DNA of 21,206 bases from an uncultured Eggerthellaceae bacterium (GCA_910588435.1 CAJUPL010000031.1:1-21206), one strand, 5' to 3'. Positions 1 to 8,698 are shown, numbered from the stretch's first letter. Numbers and translations are program-made. Notes: a model not told the origin generated them from the sequence alone.

Positions 1-118
1 GGCCGCTACTCATGAGCATGCTTGCATGATCATGAGTTAAAGGCCGTTATAAAAGCGCACAGGCATGCACTTTGCCTGTGCAGCATTTTCAGGGCAGCAA
101 GGATGTCAGGGCTGCAGG
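1..118 (+). repeat. Copy D: right-end fragment of the dispersed hairpin-array element
   Basis: This stretch is colinear with 20954-21071 near the other end of the window, with only seven differences that I count in 118 bases. It holds one GGCCGCTA-stem-TTAAAGGCCG module (arms CTCATGA/TCATGAG) and a second hairpin with arms GCACAGGCA/TGCCTGTGC, followed by a GGGCAGCAAG-type tail. The rest of the element lies outside the window to the left. It ends only about 35 bases before the first credible lhr start, so lhr's leader or promoter probably lies in or next to this repeat. Confidence 0.85.
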
Positions 119-151
119 CCAGATTCGCACGCAAGTGCGCTTTTGGTCATA

Positions 152-3100
152 ATGATTCCCATGAGAAGCCTTGGGTTCACAGATGACGTGCGCGGCTGGT
201 TCGAAAGCCAGTTCAGCTCCCCTACCAGCATCCAACTAGAGGCCTGGGAGCGCATCCGGCAAGGTGACAACACGCTGGTGATCGCGCCAACGGGCTCCGG
301 CAAGACGCTGGCGGCATTCCTCATGGCCATCAACCGGCTGTCGCAAGAGCCCGAACGTGCGAGGGGCGTTCGCGTGCTGTATGTGTCGCCACTCAAAGCG
401 CTTGGGGCAGACGTGGAGCGCAACCTGCAAGTGCCCCTGCAGGCAATAGGCGCTGACGTGACGATGGGAATCCGCACAGGCGACACGCCGCAGTCTGAGC
501 GTGCGAAGCTCATCCGCAACCCGCCTGACATCCTGATCACAACGCCTGAGTCCCTGTATCTCATGTTGACGTCGAGGGCGCGTGAGACGCTGAAGACGGT
601 TGATACCGTGATCGTGGATGAGATCCACTCCATGGCAGGCAGCAAGCGCGGCGCGCATTTCTCGCTCTCCATGGAGCGCCTTGACTCCATCCTGAAGGCG
701 CCCGCGCAACGCATCGGGCTCTCGGCAACCGTGAAGCCCGTGAGCGTGGCAGCAGCCTTCCTCGGCGGCATCCACCCGGTGAGCGTCGTGCAGGATGACA
801 CTCCGCCCGCGTTCAGCATCCGCGTTCGCACTCCGGTGGATGACATGACGAACATCAGGCCTGTCATGTCAGGCACCACAGAAGCGCCCGACACGCGCAC
901 AGGCTCTGCGTCCATCTGGCCCTATATAGAAGGCTCCATCCTGAACGAGGTGCTAGACCACCGCTCCACCATCGTCTTCGTGAACTCGCGCGGCATCTGT
1001 GAACGCCTGACGGCGCACCTGAATGACGCCTACTCCAAGCGGCTGGGGCTCTCGCGCCTGACCGAACAGCTTGCCGTGTCAGGAGATGCCATGCGATCTG
1101 ACATCGGCTCCACCACGAAGCTTGTAGGAGATGCGCCCGCAGTCATCGCGAAAGCGCATCACGGCTCCGTCTCCAAGGACAGGCGCCTTGAGATAGAGCG
1201 GGAGCTGAAGAGCGGTGAGCTGAAATGCGTCGTTGCAACCTCTAGCCTTGAGCTGGGGATAGACATGGGTGAGGTGGACCTGGTGATCCAAGTGGCCGCG
1301 CCCCTATCGGTCTCCTCTGGGCTTCAGCGCATCGGGCGCGCGAACCATCAGGTTGGCGGCAAGAGCCAAGCCATCATCTATCCCCGAACGCGGTTCGAAG
1401 TGCTGGACGCCGCGTTCGAAGTAGAAGGCATGATGAGGAGGGATATAGAAGAGACCGCGCTGGTCAAAGATGCGCTTGACGTGCTGGCGCAGCAGACGGC
1501 CGCCGAAGTTGCCATGCACCCAGACGGCCTCTCGCCTGATGCGTGGCTTACCACCGTTCGCAAGTCTGCATGCTATGAGGACCTGGGGCAGGCGTCCTAT
1601 GCGTCTGTGCTTGACATGCTAGCAGGCGCATTCGCAAGCGGGGATGCCGCAGACTTCGCGCCCAGGCTTGCCTATGACCGCACGGCAAAGCTCCTGACCC
1701 CTATCCCTCGCACGCAGAAGCTGGCTGTGAGCGCGGCGGGCACCATCCCTGACCGTGGGCTCTACCCTGTGATGCTGAACACCGGGGACGCGAAGGGCGG
1801 ACGCGCCCGCGTGGGTGAGCTTGATGAGGAGATGGTGCACGAATCCCGCGTGGGCGACGTGATCATCCTTGGCACCAGCACCTGGCGCATCACGCAGATC
1901 ACGAATGACCGCGTGCTGGTCTCACCTGCGCCCGGGCGCACCGCGCGCCTTCCGTTCTGGCATGGGGATGGCCAAGGCAGAGCGCTTGATGAGGGCAAGC
2001 GTCGCGGGGAGATGCTTTCGCGCTTGGATGAGGGGATAGCGAAGGACGGCACGCCCGCTGACTCCACGGCTCAGAAGCTGCAAGGCCTAGGGCTTGATGA
2101 CAAGAGCATCAACAACTTGAGCGCGCTCATCGCACTGCAGCGGGCAGACACGCAGATGCTGCCAGGCAGCGGCCGCATCGTAGTGGAGACATGCCCTGAT
2201 GACACGGGTGCCAGCTACGTGATCATCCACTCGCCGTTCGGAAAGCGCGTGCACGAGCCGTGGGCGCTGGCCCTGAGCCGCCGCATCCAAGAGGAGCTTG
2301 GGTTCGACCCTCAATGCGCAGCCTCAGATGACGGCATCGTCATGCGGATGCCCTCTGAAGACGAGCGTCCGCTTCCGGTGAGCATGGTCAAGTTCGCGCC
2401 TGATGAGCTGGCGGATGTGGTGGTGTCCTCGGTCACTGACACCTCTCTCTTTGCGGCCCGCTTTCGCGAATGCGCCGCACGCGCGCTGCTCATGCGCCCG
2501 TCCTCGCCTGGGCGCCGCACGCCGCTTTGGCAGCAGCGCCTGCGCGGAGGCCAGATGCTGGAGGCGGTTCGCCAGATCCCAGATTTCCCCATCTTCGCGG
2601 AAGCCGTTCGCGAATGCCTGGCAGATGTGTATGACTTGAGCGGCGCTTGCTGGCTGATGGAGCAGCTGGAGTGCGGCGCCATCAAGCTGCATGAAGCACA
2701 GACCGCGTCCCCCTCCCCGTTCGCGGCGTCCATGCTCTTCGGCTACGTAGCCGATCACCTCTACGATGACGATATGCCGCATGCGGAGCGCACCCGCGCG
2801 CTCCTGTCCGTGGATCCAGCGCTCTTGGGTGAGCTGCTGGGCACGCCGGATGACTTGGCGCTCCTGCAGCCCGAAGCATTGGCGGAGGTACAGCTTGAGC
2901 TTGCGCGCCTGACGCCTGATAGGAAGCTGGCTGGCGCTGAAGGCGCAGCAGAGCTCTTGCGCAAGATGGGGCCCATGTCCTTGCGCGGCATCAAGGCACG
3001 GCTGGTTGATGGCACATCAGCAAGCAGCTTGCTGGATGCGCTGTCCGCACAGCACAGAGCTTGCCTAGTGCAGCTGCCTGACGGGGAAGAGCTTTGGGCC

Positions 3101-4876
3101 ATGCCTGAGGACGCGCTCAGGTTGCAGGCTCTAGTGGGTGCGAACGTGCCTGACTGGACGCATGACTGGGAAGACGCGCCGTCCCTCCGGGCAGACGCGG
3201 ATCCGGCTTGTGCGCTGGCCTCCAAATACGCGGCAACCCATGCGCTCATCAGCGCTGAGGGGCTTGCTTCATGGTTGCACACGGGAGTTGCCGCTGTTGA
3301 GGGCGCACTTCGCAACCTGAAGCAGCTGTCAGTGAGCCAAGATGGCGCGCACGTGATAGAGCAGGCGAATGCGCTCATCCGTGAAGCAGATCTGGACGCT
3401 GTTGCTGAGGATGCGCTCATCCCCCACGCGCAGACGCTCTGGTGCACGCCTGAGAACCTGCGCCGCCTTCGCAAGCGCTCCCGAGATGCAATAGATCAGA
3501 GCATGCGTCCAGTTGCGCCCGAGGCCTTGGAGCGCCTCGTGCTCCAGCTACAAGGCGTGACTACGCTGGAAGATGCAGGCGCAGACCCAGGCGCCGCCTT
3601 GGCGGATGCGCTTGCGCTCTTCGAAGGCTTCCCGCTTGCACCCAGCACGCTTGAGAGCATCGTGCTGGCGAATCGCGTGCCGGGCTACCGGCCATCCATG
3701 CTGGATGACCTCCTGGAAGCAGGGGACATCATCTGGCAGGCAACCAGCACAGACGAAAAGCTGGAAGACGTTCGCCTCTTCCCTACTGATTCCCCCGTGG
3801 CGCCTCAGATCCTGGATGCAACATCTGAGGACATGGCGAACGCAACTGGCGTGCCAGACGATGCCCCGCATGCTGCAAGCGCGCCGCTTGAGAAGGAGAT
3901 CCTGGAGCTGCTAGTAGAAGGCGGCCCGTCCACGCTCTCTGACATGATCCGGCAGCTGCAACATATCTCCGGAGATGAGCCCGTGAGCATCCAAGCCGCC
4001 ACGAAAGCGCTTGAGCATCTCATGCTCACCGGGCGCGCAACGTGCACCACCTTCCAACCTGCAAGGCATGCGGGCATCACCGTCCCTGCCAGCGCTGCGA
4101 AGCCGTCACGCTCTGTGAGCAGCAGGAGGAGCGGGATGCGGGCAGCAGCGCGCCAGATGCGAACGGCCTCAAGGGAGCGCATGGTGCAGGGCAAGGGGCA
4201 GTTGCAAGCGCTATCAGGCAACTGGCTAGCGCTGACTGAACCGTTCGCATCGCAGACAGAGCTGGCCATAGCGCAAGTTGAATCCATCCTTGACGTGTAC
4301 GGCGTCGCTTGCCAAGCCACCATCGCAGCGTCCGGCTTCAAGGGCGGGATGCAAGCGCTCTACACAGTGCTTCGCAGCATGGAGGATGCCGGTGAGGTGA
4401 TCCGCGGAGAGTTCGTCTCGGGGCTTGGCGCAAGCCAGTTCGCCCGCCGCCACATCGTGGAAGCACTGCGCTCTGATGGCACCGAGCACAGGATGGTGGT
4501 CCTTGAAGCGGAGGATCCCGCCATGCTCTACGGAGACGTGCTCCCCTGGCCTGACACGGCGGCCACCACCCTGCCAACACAGAGGATAGGCTGCACTGTG
4601 GTGCTTGCAAGCGGCTCGCCTGTGATCTTCGCCACCAAGCGCCTGCGCGAGCTGATCACGTTCACCGATGATGCGTCAGTCCTAGAGGAAGCCCTATCCG
4701 CCCTGATGAGCCATATGAGCGGGCCCAAGTTCGCGAAAGCGGGCCGAAATGAGAAGCTGATCGTTGAGAAGGTGGACGGGCAAGACATCTTCAACACCCC
4801 CGTTGAAGGCATCCTCAAGAGGATCGGCCTCATCCGTGACACGCACGGCATGCGCCTCCTCACCCAACCTTTCTAA
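152..4876 (+). CDS. lhr: Lhr-family ATP-dependent helicase (large, full length)
   Basis: This is a superfamily 2 DEAD/DEAH helicase of the Lhr (large helicase-related) family, a 3'-5' translocase linked to DNA repair and stress survival. From the start chosen here (1574 aa) it has Walker A APTGSGKT near residues 45-52, DEIH near 156-159, an SAT motif, and motif VI QRIGRAN near 392. A long Lhr-type C-terminal half follows and ends in the characteristic winged-helix/beta-barrel tail (GEFVSGLGASQFA). Length fits long Lhr proteins of about 1500 aa. An upstream in-frame ATG at 65 lies inside a dispersed repeat, so I prefer ATG 152 (ATG 161 is also possible) because family similarity begins just after it. 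Neither ATG has a good Shine-Dalgarno sequence. A small stem at 126-139 followed by TTTT sits just before the start. The family is certain; the exact start is not. Confidence 0.93.
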   Translation: MIPMRSLGFTDDVRGWFESQFSSPTSIQLEAWERIRQGDNTLVIAPTGSGKTLAAFLMAINRLSQEPERARGVRVLYVSPLKALGADVERNLQVPLQAIGADVTMGIRTGDTPQSERAKLIRNPPDILITTPESLYLMLTSRARETLKTVDTVIVDEIHSMAGSKRGAHFSLSMERLDSILKAPAQRIGLSATVKPVSVAAAFLGGIHPVSVVQDDTPPAFSIRVRTPVDDMTNIRPVMSGTTEAPDTRTGSASIWPYIEGSILNEVLDHRSTIVFVNSRGICERLTAHLNDAYSKRLGLSRLTEQLAVSGDAMRSDIGSTTKLVGDAPAVIAKAHHGSVSKDRRLEIERELKSGELKCVVATSSLELGIDMGEVDLVIQVAAPLSVSSGLQRIGRANHQVGGKSQAIIYPRTRFEVLDAAFEVEGMMRRDIEETALVKDALDVLAQQTAAEVAMHPDGLSPDAWLTTVRKSACYEDLGQASYASVLDMLAGAFASGDAADFAPRLAYDRTAKLLTPIPRTQKLAVSAAGTIPDRGLYPVMLNTGDAKGGRARVGELDEEMVHESRVGDVIILGTSTWRITQITNDRVLVSPAPGRTARLPFWHGDGQGRALDEGKRRGEMLSRLDEGIAKDGTPADSTAQKLQGLGLDDKSINNLSALIALQRADTQMLPGSGRIVVETCPDDTGASYVIIHSPFGKRVHEPWALALSRRIQEELGFDPQCAASDDGIVMRMPSEDERPLPVSMVKFAPDELADVVVSSVTDTSLFAARFRECAARALLMRPSSPGRRTPLWQQRLRGGQMLEAVRQIPDFPIFAEAVRECLADVYDLSGACWLMEQLECGAIKLHEAQTASPSPFAASMLFGYVADHLYDDDMPHAERTRALLSVDPALLGELLGTPDDLALLQPEALAEVQLELARLTPDRKLAGAEGAAELLRKMGPMSLRGIKARLVDGTSASSLLDALSAQHRACLVQLPDGEELWAMPEDALRLQALVGANVPDWTHDWEDAPSLRADADPACALASKYAATHALISAEGLASWLHTGVAAVEGALRNLKQLSVSQDGAHVIEQANALIREADLDAVAEDALIPHAQTLWCTPENLRRLRKRSRDAIDQSMRPVAPEALERLVLQLQGVTTLEDAGADPGAALADALALFEGFPLAPSTLESIVLANRVPGYRPSMLDDLLEAGDIIWQATSTDEKLEDVRLFPTDSPVAPQILDATSEDMANATGVPDDAPHAASAPLEKEILELLVEGGPSTLSDMIRQLQHISGDEPVSIQAATKALEHLMLTGRATCTTFQPARHAGITVPASAAKPSRSVSSRRSGMRAAARQMRTASRERMVQGKGQLQALSGNWLALTEPFASQTELAIAQVESILDVYGVACQATIAASGFKGGMQALYTVLRSMEDAGEVIRGEFVSGLGASQFARRHIVEALRSDGTEHRMVVLEAEDPAMLYGDVLPWPDTAATTLPTQRIGCTVVLASGSPVIFATKRLRELITFTDDASVLEEALSALMSHMSGPKFAKAGRNEKLIVEKVDGQDIFNTPVEGILKRIGLIRDTHGMRLLTQPF

Positions 4877-4983
4877 GAACGAGACTACCCCTCATCACTG
4901 TACTCAATCTGGTACACCTACAAATCCGCGCACACGTATCCTGCAAGCATCGAACGGAGCACGAACGTTGCAGGAGGCGCATA

Positions 4984-5193
4984 ATGGAGATCTGGGGAAT
5001 GAGCACGCAGGAATACACGCAGATGCTGAAGGAGTCCTTCAATAGCATTCGCAAAGCCACGCGCAAGGAGGAAGCCGCGCACTACACGCGCACGCGCATC
5101 CTGGCATCCAACCTTGAGGCGGCGCTTGAGCGCCTGCGCACATATGAAGAGCCTGAGCTCCCGAAAGCGGAAGCCCAGGCTCAGGCTGCTTGA
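4984..5193 (+). CDS. Small helical protein of unknown function (69 aa)
   Basis: I do not recognise a family. The ORF has a textbook AGGAGG ribosome site six bases before its ATG, which supports it being real. The protein is short, charged and alanine-rich. Residues about 10-60 look like two amphipathic helices rich in Lys, Arg and Glu, with no Cys, no membrane segment and no signal peptide. It follows lhr on the same strand after 107 bp and could share its transcript. CTGCAA at 4941 can pair with TTGCAG at 4968, partly covering the ribosome site, but the loop is long. An 8-bp inverted repeat (GCCTGAGC 5151-5158 / GCTCAGGC 5179-5186) in the 3' end of the ORF could help stop transcription between this gene and the convergent lipoprotein gene 12 bp away; it has no T-run. 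Confidence 0.65.
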   Translation: MEIWGMSTQEYTQMLKESFNSIRKATRKEEAAHYTRTRILASNLEAALERLRTYEEPELPKAEAQAQAA

Positions 5194-5205
5194 TCTGGCG
5201 TCAGG

Positions 5206-5772
5206 CTACTTCGCGAAGAGGATGTTGTCTATCTGAGCCAGGCCCTCTTGCTCGTCAGACTCTTGCCACTTGTTGTCCACCAGCTCATAGTTGAGATCGA
5301 CCGTCTCGTTCTTCACCTCAAGGTTGTTGAACGCCTCCATGACCCGCTGGCCTACCACCGTGTACTTCTCATCCTGTGGCATTGCCATGAACTCAGGATC
5401 ATTCGCAAGCGCCTCCGTCATGTCCGTGATCTGCTCCAGCAGGTCCGTGTAGCTCTTCCCGGCGAACGTCATGGTGACCAGCGCCTGATCCCCGTTCACC
5501 TGGATCTCATCTATGGAGTAGTCGAACCCGTCGATCAGCGCAGAGACGAACTCTTGGTCATCTATCCCCAGCTGCGCCACGCCCTGGTTCTCCAGAAGCG
5601 TTGCGATGTTGGAGAGGGATGCGTCGTCTGCGTTCTTGTACGCGTCGTACTTGGTGGTGACTGCTTGCTCTATGAGCTCTTCGTTGTTCGGCCCGCAGCT
5701 GGTCAGCGCGAACGTTGCCATCACGAGCGCGGCGCAGCTGACCAAAAGCACAGCCAGTTTCTTGATGTTCAT
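5206..5772 (-). CDS. Secreted lipoprotein, DUF5105/DUF4878-like
   Basis: A 188-aa exported lipoprotein of unknown role. The N-terminus has a KK pair, a hydrophobic stretch of about 18 residues and a lipobox LTSC with Cys26 as the predicted lipidated residue, followed by a GPNNEE linker. The mature part is acidic and resembles the small alpha/beta lipoproteins annotated as DUF5105 or DUF4878 (a helical 'tKYdAyKNaD' start and later strands such as QALVTMTF). That family match is from memory and uncertain. The start at 5772 is supported by an AAGGGAG ribosome site and by placing the signal peptide at the N-terminus; the longer upstream ORF is not needed. It lies 106 bp downstream of the MHS symporter on the same strand and may be co-transcribed with it. 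It converges with the small gene ending at 5193. Confidence 0.85.
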   Translation of the reverse strand: MNIKKLAVLLVSCAALVMATFALTSCGPNNEELIEQAVTTKYDAYKNADDASLSNIATLLENQGVAQLGIDDQEFVSALIDGFDYSIDEIQVNGDQALVTMTFAGKSYTDLLEQITDMTEALANDPEFMAMPQDEKYTVVGQRVMEAFNNLEVKNETVDLNYELVDNKWQESDEQEGLAQIDNILFAK

Positions 5773-5878
5773 GCAGCTCCCTTCAGATGCGGTTTTTCGC
5801 AGATGATAACGCCTGCCTCCAGATAGCGGATCAAACGTCACCGAACTGCGAACGGTGCGGCATGCCAGAGCGCAAGGC

Positions 5879-7189
5879 TCACTCCTTGCCGATGTCATGC
5901 AGCTCTTTGTGCGAATTCTCGTGCGAGAGGATCATCGCCACCAGAGCTATCACGGAGATGACCACCATGTACCACGCAGGCGCCAGGGTGGATCCCGTCA
6001 CAGAGATCAGCCAGGTGCCGATCATGGCAGCGGTGCCGCCGAAGATAGCATTCGCAAGATTGAAGCTCAGCGCGAAGCCGGTGTAGCGCACGTCAGTTGG
6101 GAACGTCTCGGTCAGGTAGCTGGAGAGCGTGCCGTCGTTGATGGTCAGCACGAACGCCATCACCAGCTCAACGCCCAGTACCACCCAGAACTGCGCCGTG
6201 TTCAGCAGCATGAACGCGGGCACGGTCAGCACCACGAATAGCACGCATGCAGTGATCAGCATCTTCTTGCGGCCGAAGCGGTCAGAGATGTGACCGGAGA
6301 TGAAGATGAATGCAACGTAAGCCACAAGGGATATGGTGGTTGCCATCTGAGAGTCCTCGGCAGGCATCCCTACAGCGGTCTCCAGGTACGTTGGCAGGTA
6401 AGTGAGCACGGCGTAGAAGCCAACGGCGTTCAGCATGCAAGCGCCGAATGAGACCAACAGCTCGCGCAGGTGGAACTTGCAGAGGTCACGGATGGGGTGC
6501 TGCGCTCCGGCCTGCTTCGCGGACAGCTCATCTTGCATGTCAAGATAGGTTGGCGAATCCTCAAGGCGCGTCCTGATGTAGTGGGCAACAAGCCCAAGCG
6601 GACCGGCCAGGAGGAACGGGATCCTCCATCCCCAGAAGAGCACGTCTGCCTCCGGCATGAAGATGGTCATCAGCGTTGCCAGGGTGGAGCCAGCCAGCAG
6701 GCCCACAGCGGTTGATGCCGGAACAAGGCTGCAATACAGGCCGCGCTTGTCCTTCGGCGCGAACTCAGAGAGGAACGTTGCCGCGCCGGCATATTCGCCC
6801 GCAGCGCTGAAACCCTGCACCATGCGAAGGAGCAGCAGCAACATGGGCGCCCAGACGCCGATCATCTCGTAGCTTGGCAGGCAGCCGATCAGGAACGTAG
6901 CACCTGACATCAGGAAGATGCTGATGGAGAGCGCCCACTTGCGCCCGCGCTTGTCCCCCATGCTCCCCCAGAAGATGGCTCCTAAGGGGCGCATGATGAA
7001 GGATACGGCGAACACCGCGAACGTGGAGATCAGAGCTGCCGTTGGGTCCTCGCTTGCGAAGAACACCGCGGCGATGACGGTTGCGAAGTACGAATACGAC
7101 GCGTAGTCGAACCATTCGATGAAGTTGCCTAGGAATGAGGAGACTGCAACGCGTCTGATCACGGCCCCAGACTCGGTTGCCTCTTGCAT
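5879..7189 (-). CDS. MFS transporter, metabolite:H+ symporter (MHS/ProP-like) family
   Basis: A 436-aa inner-membrane carrier with about twelve membrane segments. The MHS signature GNFIEWFDY at residues 21-29 corresponds to GNFxEWYDF in ProP, KgtP and ShiA. The loop 2-3 MFS motif GDKRGRK is at 78-84, and RMVQGFSAAGEYAGA in segment 4 matches the family. A second RFGRKK motif lies in the C-terminal half. Members take up small organic acids or osmolytes such as proline, betaine, citrate, 2-oxoglutarate or shikimate with protons; the sequence alone does not tell which. The start is supported by AAAGGAG seven bases before ATG, and a TATAAT-type -10 lies upstream at 7253-7258. The lipoprotein gene follows after 106 bp. 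Confidence 0.92.
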   Translation of the reverse strand: MQEATESGAVIRRVAVSSFLGNFIEWFDYASYSYFATVIAAVFFASEDPTAALISTFAVFAVSFIMRPLGAIFWGSMGDKRGRKWALSISIFLMSGATFLIGCLPSYEMIGVWAPMLLLLLRMVQGFSAAGEYAGAATFLSEFAPKDKRGLYCSLVPASTAVGLLAGSTLATLMTIFMPEADVLFWGWRIPFLLAGPLGLVAHYIRTRLEDSPTYLDMQDELSAKQAGAQHPIRDLCKFHLRELLVSFGACMLNAVGFYAVLTYLPTYLETAVGMPAEDSQMATTISLVAYVAFIFISGHISDRFGRKKMLITACVLFVVLTVPAFMLLNTAQFWVVLGVELVMAFVLTINDGTLSSYLTETFPTDVRYTGFALSFNLANAIFGGTAAMIGTWLISVTGSTLAPAWYMVVISVIALVAMILSHENSHKELHDIGKE

Positions 7190-7206
7190 ATCGTGCTCCT
7201 TTGTTC

Positions 7207-7258
7207 AGGCCTTTAGGCCCGCTAGGCCTTAAAGCTGCTCGCTTTCCCTTTGATTATA
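7207..7258 (-). promoter_or_regulatory. Promoter and leader hairpin of the MHS symporter gene
   Basis: On the minus strand a perfect TATAAT lies at 7258-7253, about 64 bases before the ATG at 7189. I see no convincing TTGACA at the usual distance, so the -35 is weak or an activator is needed. The leader contains a small inverted repeat (AGGCCT at 7207-7212 and 7224-7229) made of the same GGCC and TTAAAG words that frame modules of the dispersed hairpin element, possibly a vestige of one. Function of the hairpin is unknown. Confidence 0.5.
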
Positions 7259-7285
7259 ACGATTGGGTAACGGCAGCCGAGCACG

Positions 7286-7780
7286 CTAATGTGAAAGGCG
7301 CCTTCCGGCCTTCCCGCGCACCTCGTCGAAGGTGATGCACCACGCATCCGTCACGTCTATCTCGCGCTGGATGGCGCCGCCTATCTCATCTTTGAACTGC
7401 GGGAGATACTTCATGCAGAGGTCCACCAGCACGCGCCTGACCATGGCGGGATCCTCCACATGCTGGATGGTGCCCTGCGCCACAACGGACGCGAAGCGCG
7501 TGGTGAAGAACGTCTCCTCATAGCAGGGCTCAATCTCTGTGGCCACGGCAACGCTCACGCGCGGGTCATGGTTCCAGTCGTCGAACTTGTGCCCGGGTCC
7601 TTTCGCCGTGTGGATGTACATCTTGTCATCGATGATGACGTATGACACCGGCACCCCGTACGGCGTGCCGTCTGGGTCCACCGTTGAGATCACGGCGAAC
7701 TCCCCTGCCTCTAGGATCTCTTGCGCTTCCTCAAGCGAAAGCTCCCTGTCTGCCATCTGCATCTCATATCTATCAGTCAT
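7286..7780 (-). CDS. Pyridoxamine 5'-phosphate oxidase-fold flavoprotein, NimA-like
   Basis: A 164-aa split-barrel flavin-binding protein of the PNPOx-like/NimA family, whose members bind FMN (or relatives) and in some cases reduce nitro compounds such as nitroimidazoles. Typical features are LSLEEAQEILEAGEFAVIST at the N-terminus, DPDGTPYGVPVSYV, then IHTAKGPGHKFDDWNHDPRV, and TTRFASVVAQG in the barrel. Length fits the short single-domain family. The start at 7780 was chosen because similarity begins there; the ribosome site (AAGGGTAGG, then TCAGGC) is only fair, and the longer ORF upstream would run into the repeat region. Substrate cannot be told. It lies just beside repeat copy A, so its promoter must be within or next to that element. 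Confidence 0.85.
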   Translation of the reverse strand: MTDRYEMQMADRELSLEEAQEILEAGEFAVISTVDPDGTPYGVPVSYVIIDDKMYIHTAKGPGHKFDDWNHDPRVSVAVATEIEPCYEETFFTTRFASVVAQGTIQHVEDPAMVRRVLVDLCMKYLPQFKDEIGGAIQREIDVTDAWCITFDEVRGKAGRRLSH

Positions 7781-7890
7781 GCCTGACCTACCCTTCACCT
7801 TGCGAACATGCGGCAGAAGATAGCACATCCTGCCTGCTTGCTGCCCAGCGCTTTTTCGAAATGCGCGCACCGCGCTTGCTGCCCCAAAAT

Positions 7891-8496
7891 GTGTCGCGGG
7901 CAAAGAGCACGCCCGCTCCATTTACTACGGCCTTTAACATCCCGCATGTCGCTCACGCTCATGCGGAATGTAGCGGCCTTGGGGTGCTCACGCACCCCGT
8001 TCCAGGTGAAACCTCTCCCCCTCCTGGAATCGCCTCCCCCTTCTTATGGGCGCTTCCATTGGAAGCGCAGCAACTCCCCCTTCCTGTGGGCGCTTGCATT
8101 GCAAGCGCAGCATTGCGATGAGCAATGCGTAACTTGCCCGACAGGGCAAGAGCACCCGGATGCCAGCCCCAGCTCAGACCATCTAGCCTGACGCAGATGA
8201 TCCATCTGGGAAGGTGGGGCAGCACCCCTTCAGGGGTAGCTCATAGGGTCTTCAGCTTGGAGGCTATCTGCGCCAGGCCACCTTACCTGACCAGTTGCTG
8301 GCATCCGGGTGTTCGCGGACTGGCGTCCGCGTTACGTTGCACTAACGTGCAACTGCGGCTGCAATGCAGCCGCCCACCGCAGGGGGGTGGATAGGGGCGC
8401 GTGAGCGCCCCAAGGCCGCTACTTCTGTTCATGGAACATGAATAGAAGTTAAAGGCCGTAATAAATGGAGCGGGTGCTATGCACCCACGACACCGG
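7891..8496 (+). repeat. Copy A: most complete hairpin-array element, mirror-symmetric
   Basis: This fills most of the gene-free stretch 7781-8704. At least a dozen hairpins are visible. Left arm: GCGGGC/GCCCGC (7896-7916), a 12-bp stem 7937-7971 with one mismatch, GGGGTGC/GCACCCC (7981-7998), TTCCAGG/CCTGGAA (8000-8029), GCGCTTCC/GGAAGCGC (8050-8068), GCGCTTGC/GCAAGCGC (8090-8108), GCATTGC/GCAATGC (8110-8128), CTTGCCC/GGGCAAG (8133-8150). A perfect 15-bp closing stem (8153-8167 with 8297-8311) bounds the centre. Right arm: CGCGGAC/GTCCGCG (8314-8331), GTTGCAC/GTGCAAC (8336-8353), GCGGCTGC/GCAGCCGC (8355-8373), GGGGCGC/GCGCCCC (8394-8411), a 13-bp stem with one wobble (8421-8449), GGGTGC/GCACCC (8472-8486). 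Left-arm linkers are the reverse complements of the right-arm ones. No ORF here looks like a protein. Confidence 0.88.
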
Positions 8497-8672
8497 ATTG
8501 GGAGCATGAGCCAAGAAGGCGCAGCAGGTAAGGCAAAGCAGCAAAAGGGATCGAAAGAGCCTCAGACGCACAAAAGACAGCGAGAAGCCACGGGGAGCCT
8601 CAGATTGCCGTGAAAGCGCGCCTGAGTTGGCTTCGCCCAACGAAGAAGAAGCGCTTGAAGCGGCAAGATGAG

Positions 8673-8698
8673 GTTCATCCGTGGCTTCGCAGCGTCAA
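8673..8698 (+). repeat. 26-bp exact direct repeat, copy 1 (3' side of glnN)
   Basis: These 26 bases are identical to 14833-14858 and similarity stops sharply on both sides. The copy lies six bases beyond the glnN stop codon. Its CCGTGGCTT (8679-8687) can also pair with AAGCCACGG at 8585-8593, giving a possible 9-bp stem downstream of glnN. The rest of 8497-8672 has short internal repeats (GAGCCTCAGA at 8558 and 8597) but no recognisable gene or clear T-tailed terminator. Confidence 0.85.

Noticed and set aside
65..151. lhr starting at ATG 65
   Set aside because: Those 29 codons lie in and just beyond the dispersed repeat, are Cys-rich without resemblance to Lhr, and the family sequence begins only after 152.
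106..915. Long minus-strand open frames opposite lhr (also 236-775, 2761-3474 and 3805-4341)
   Set aside because: They are antisense shadows of a certain gene, with no ribosome sites and no family resemblance.
5773..5878. Separate promoter for the lipoprotein gene
   Set aside because: A TATCAT-like word is present on the minus strand (5808-5803) but without a matching -35; not strong enough to list.
7642..8225. Several open frames across repeat copy A, and similar ones in 20356-20868
   Set aside because: They translate hairpin stems into low-complexity text, overlap each other in several frames, and run into real genes.
7891..8496. CRISPR array
   Set aside because: The repeats are hairpins of differing sequence without equal-length direct repeats and spacers, and no cas gene is present.
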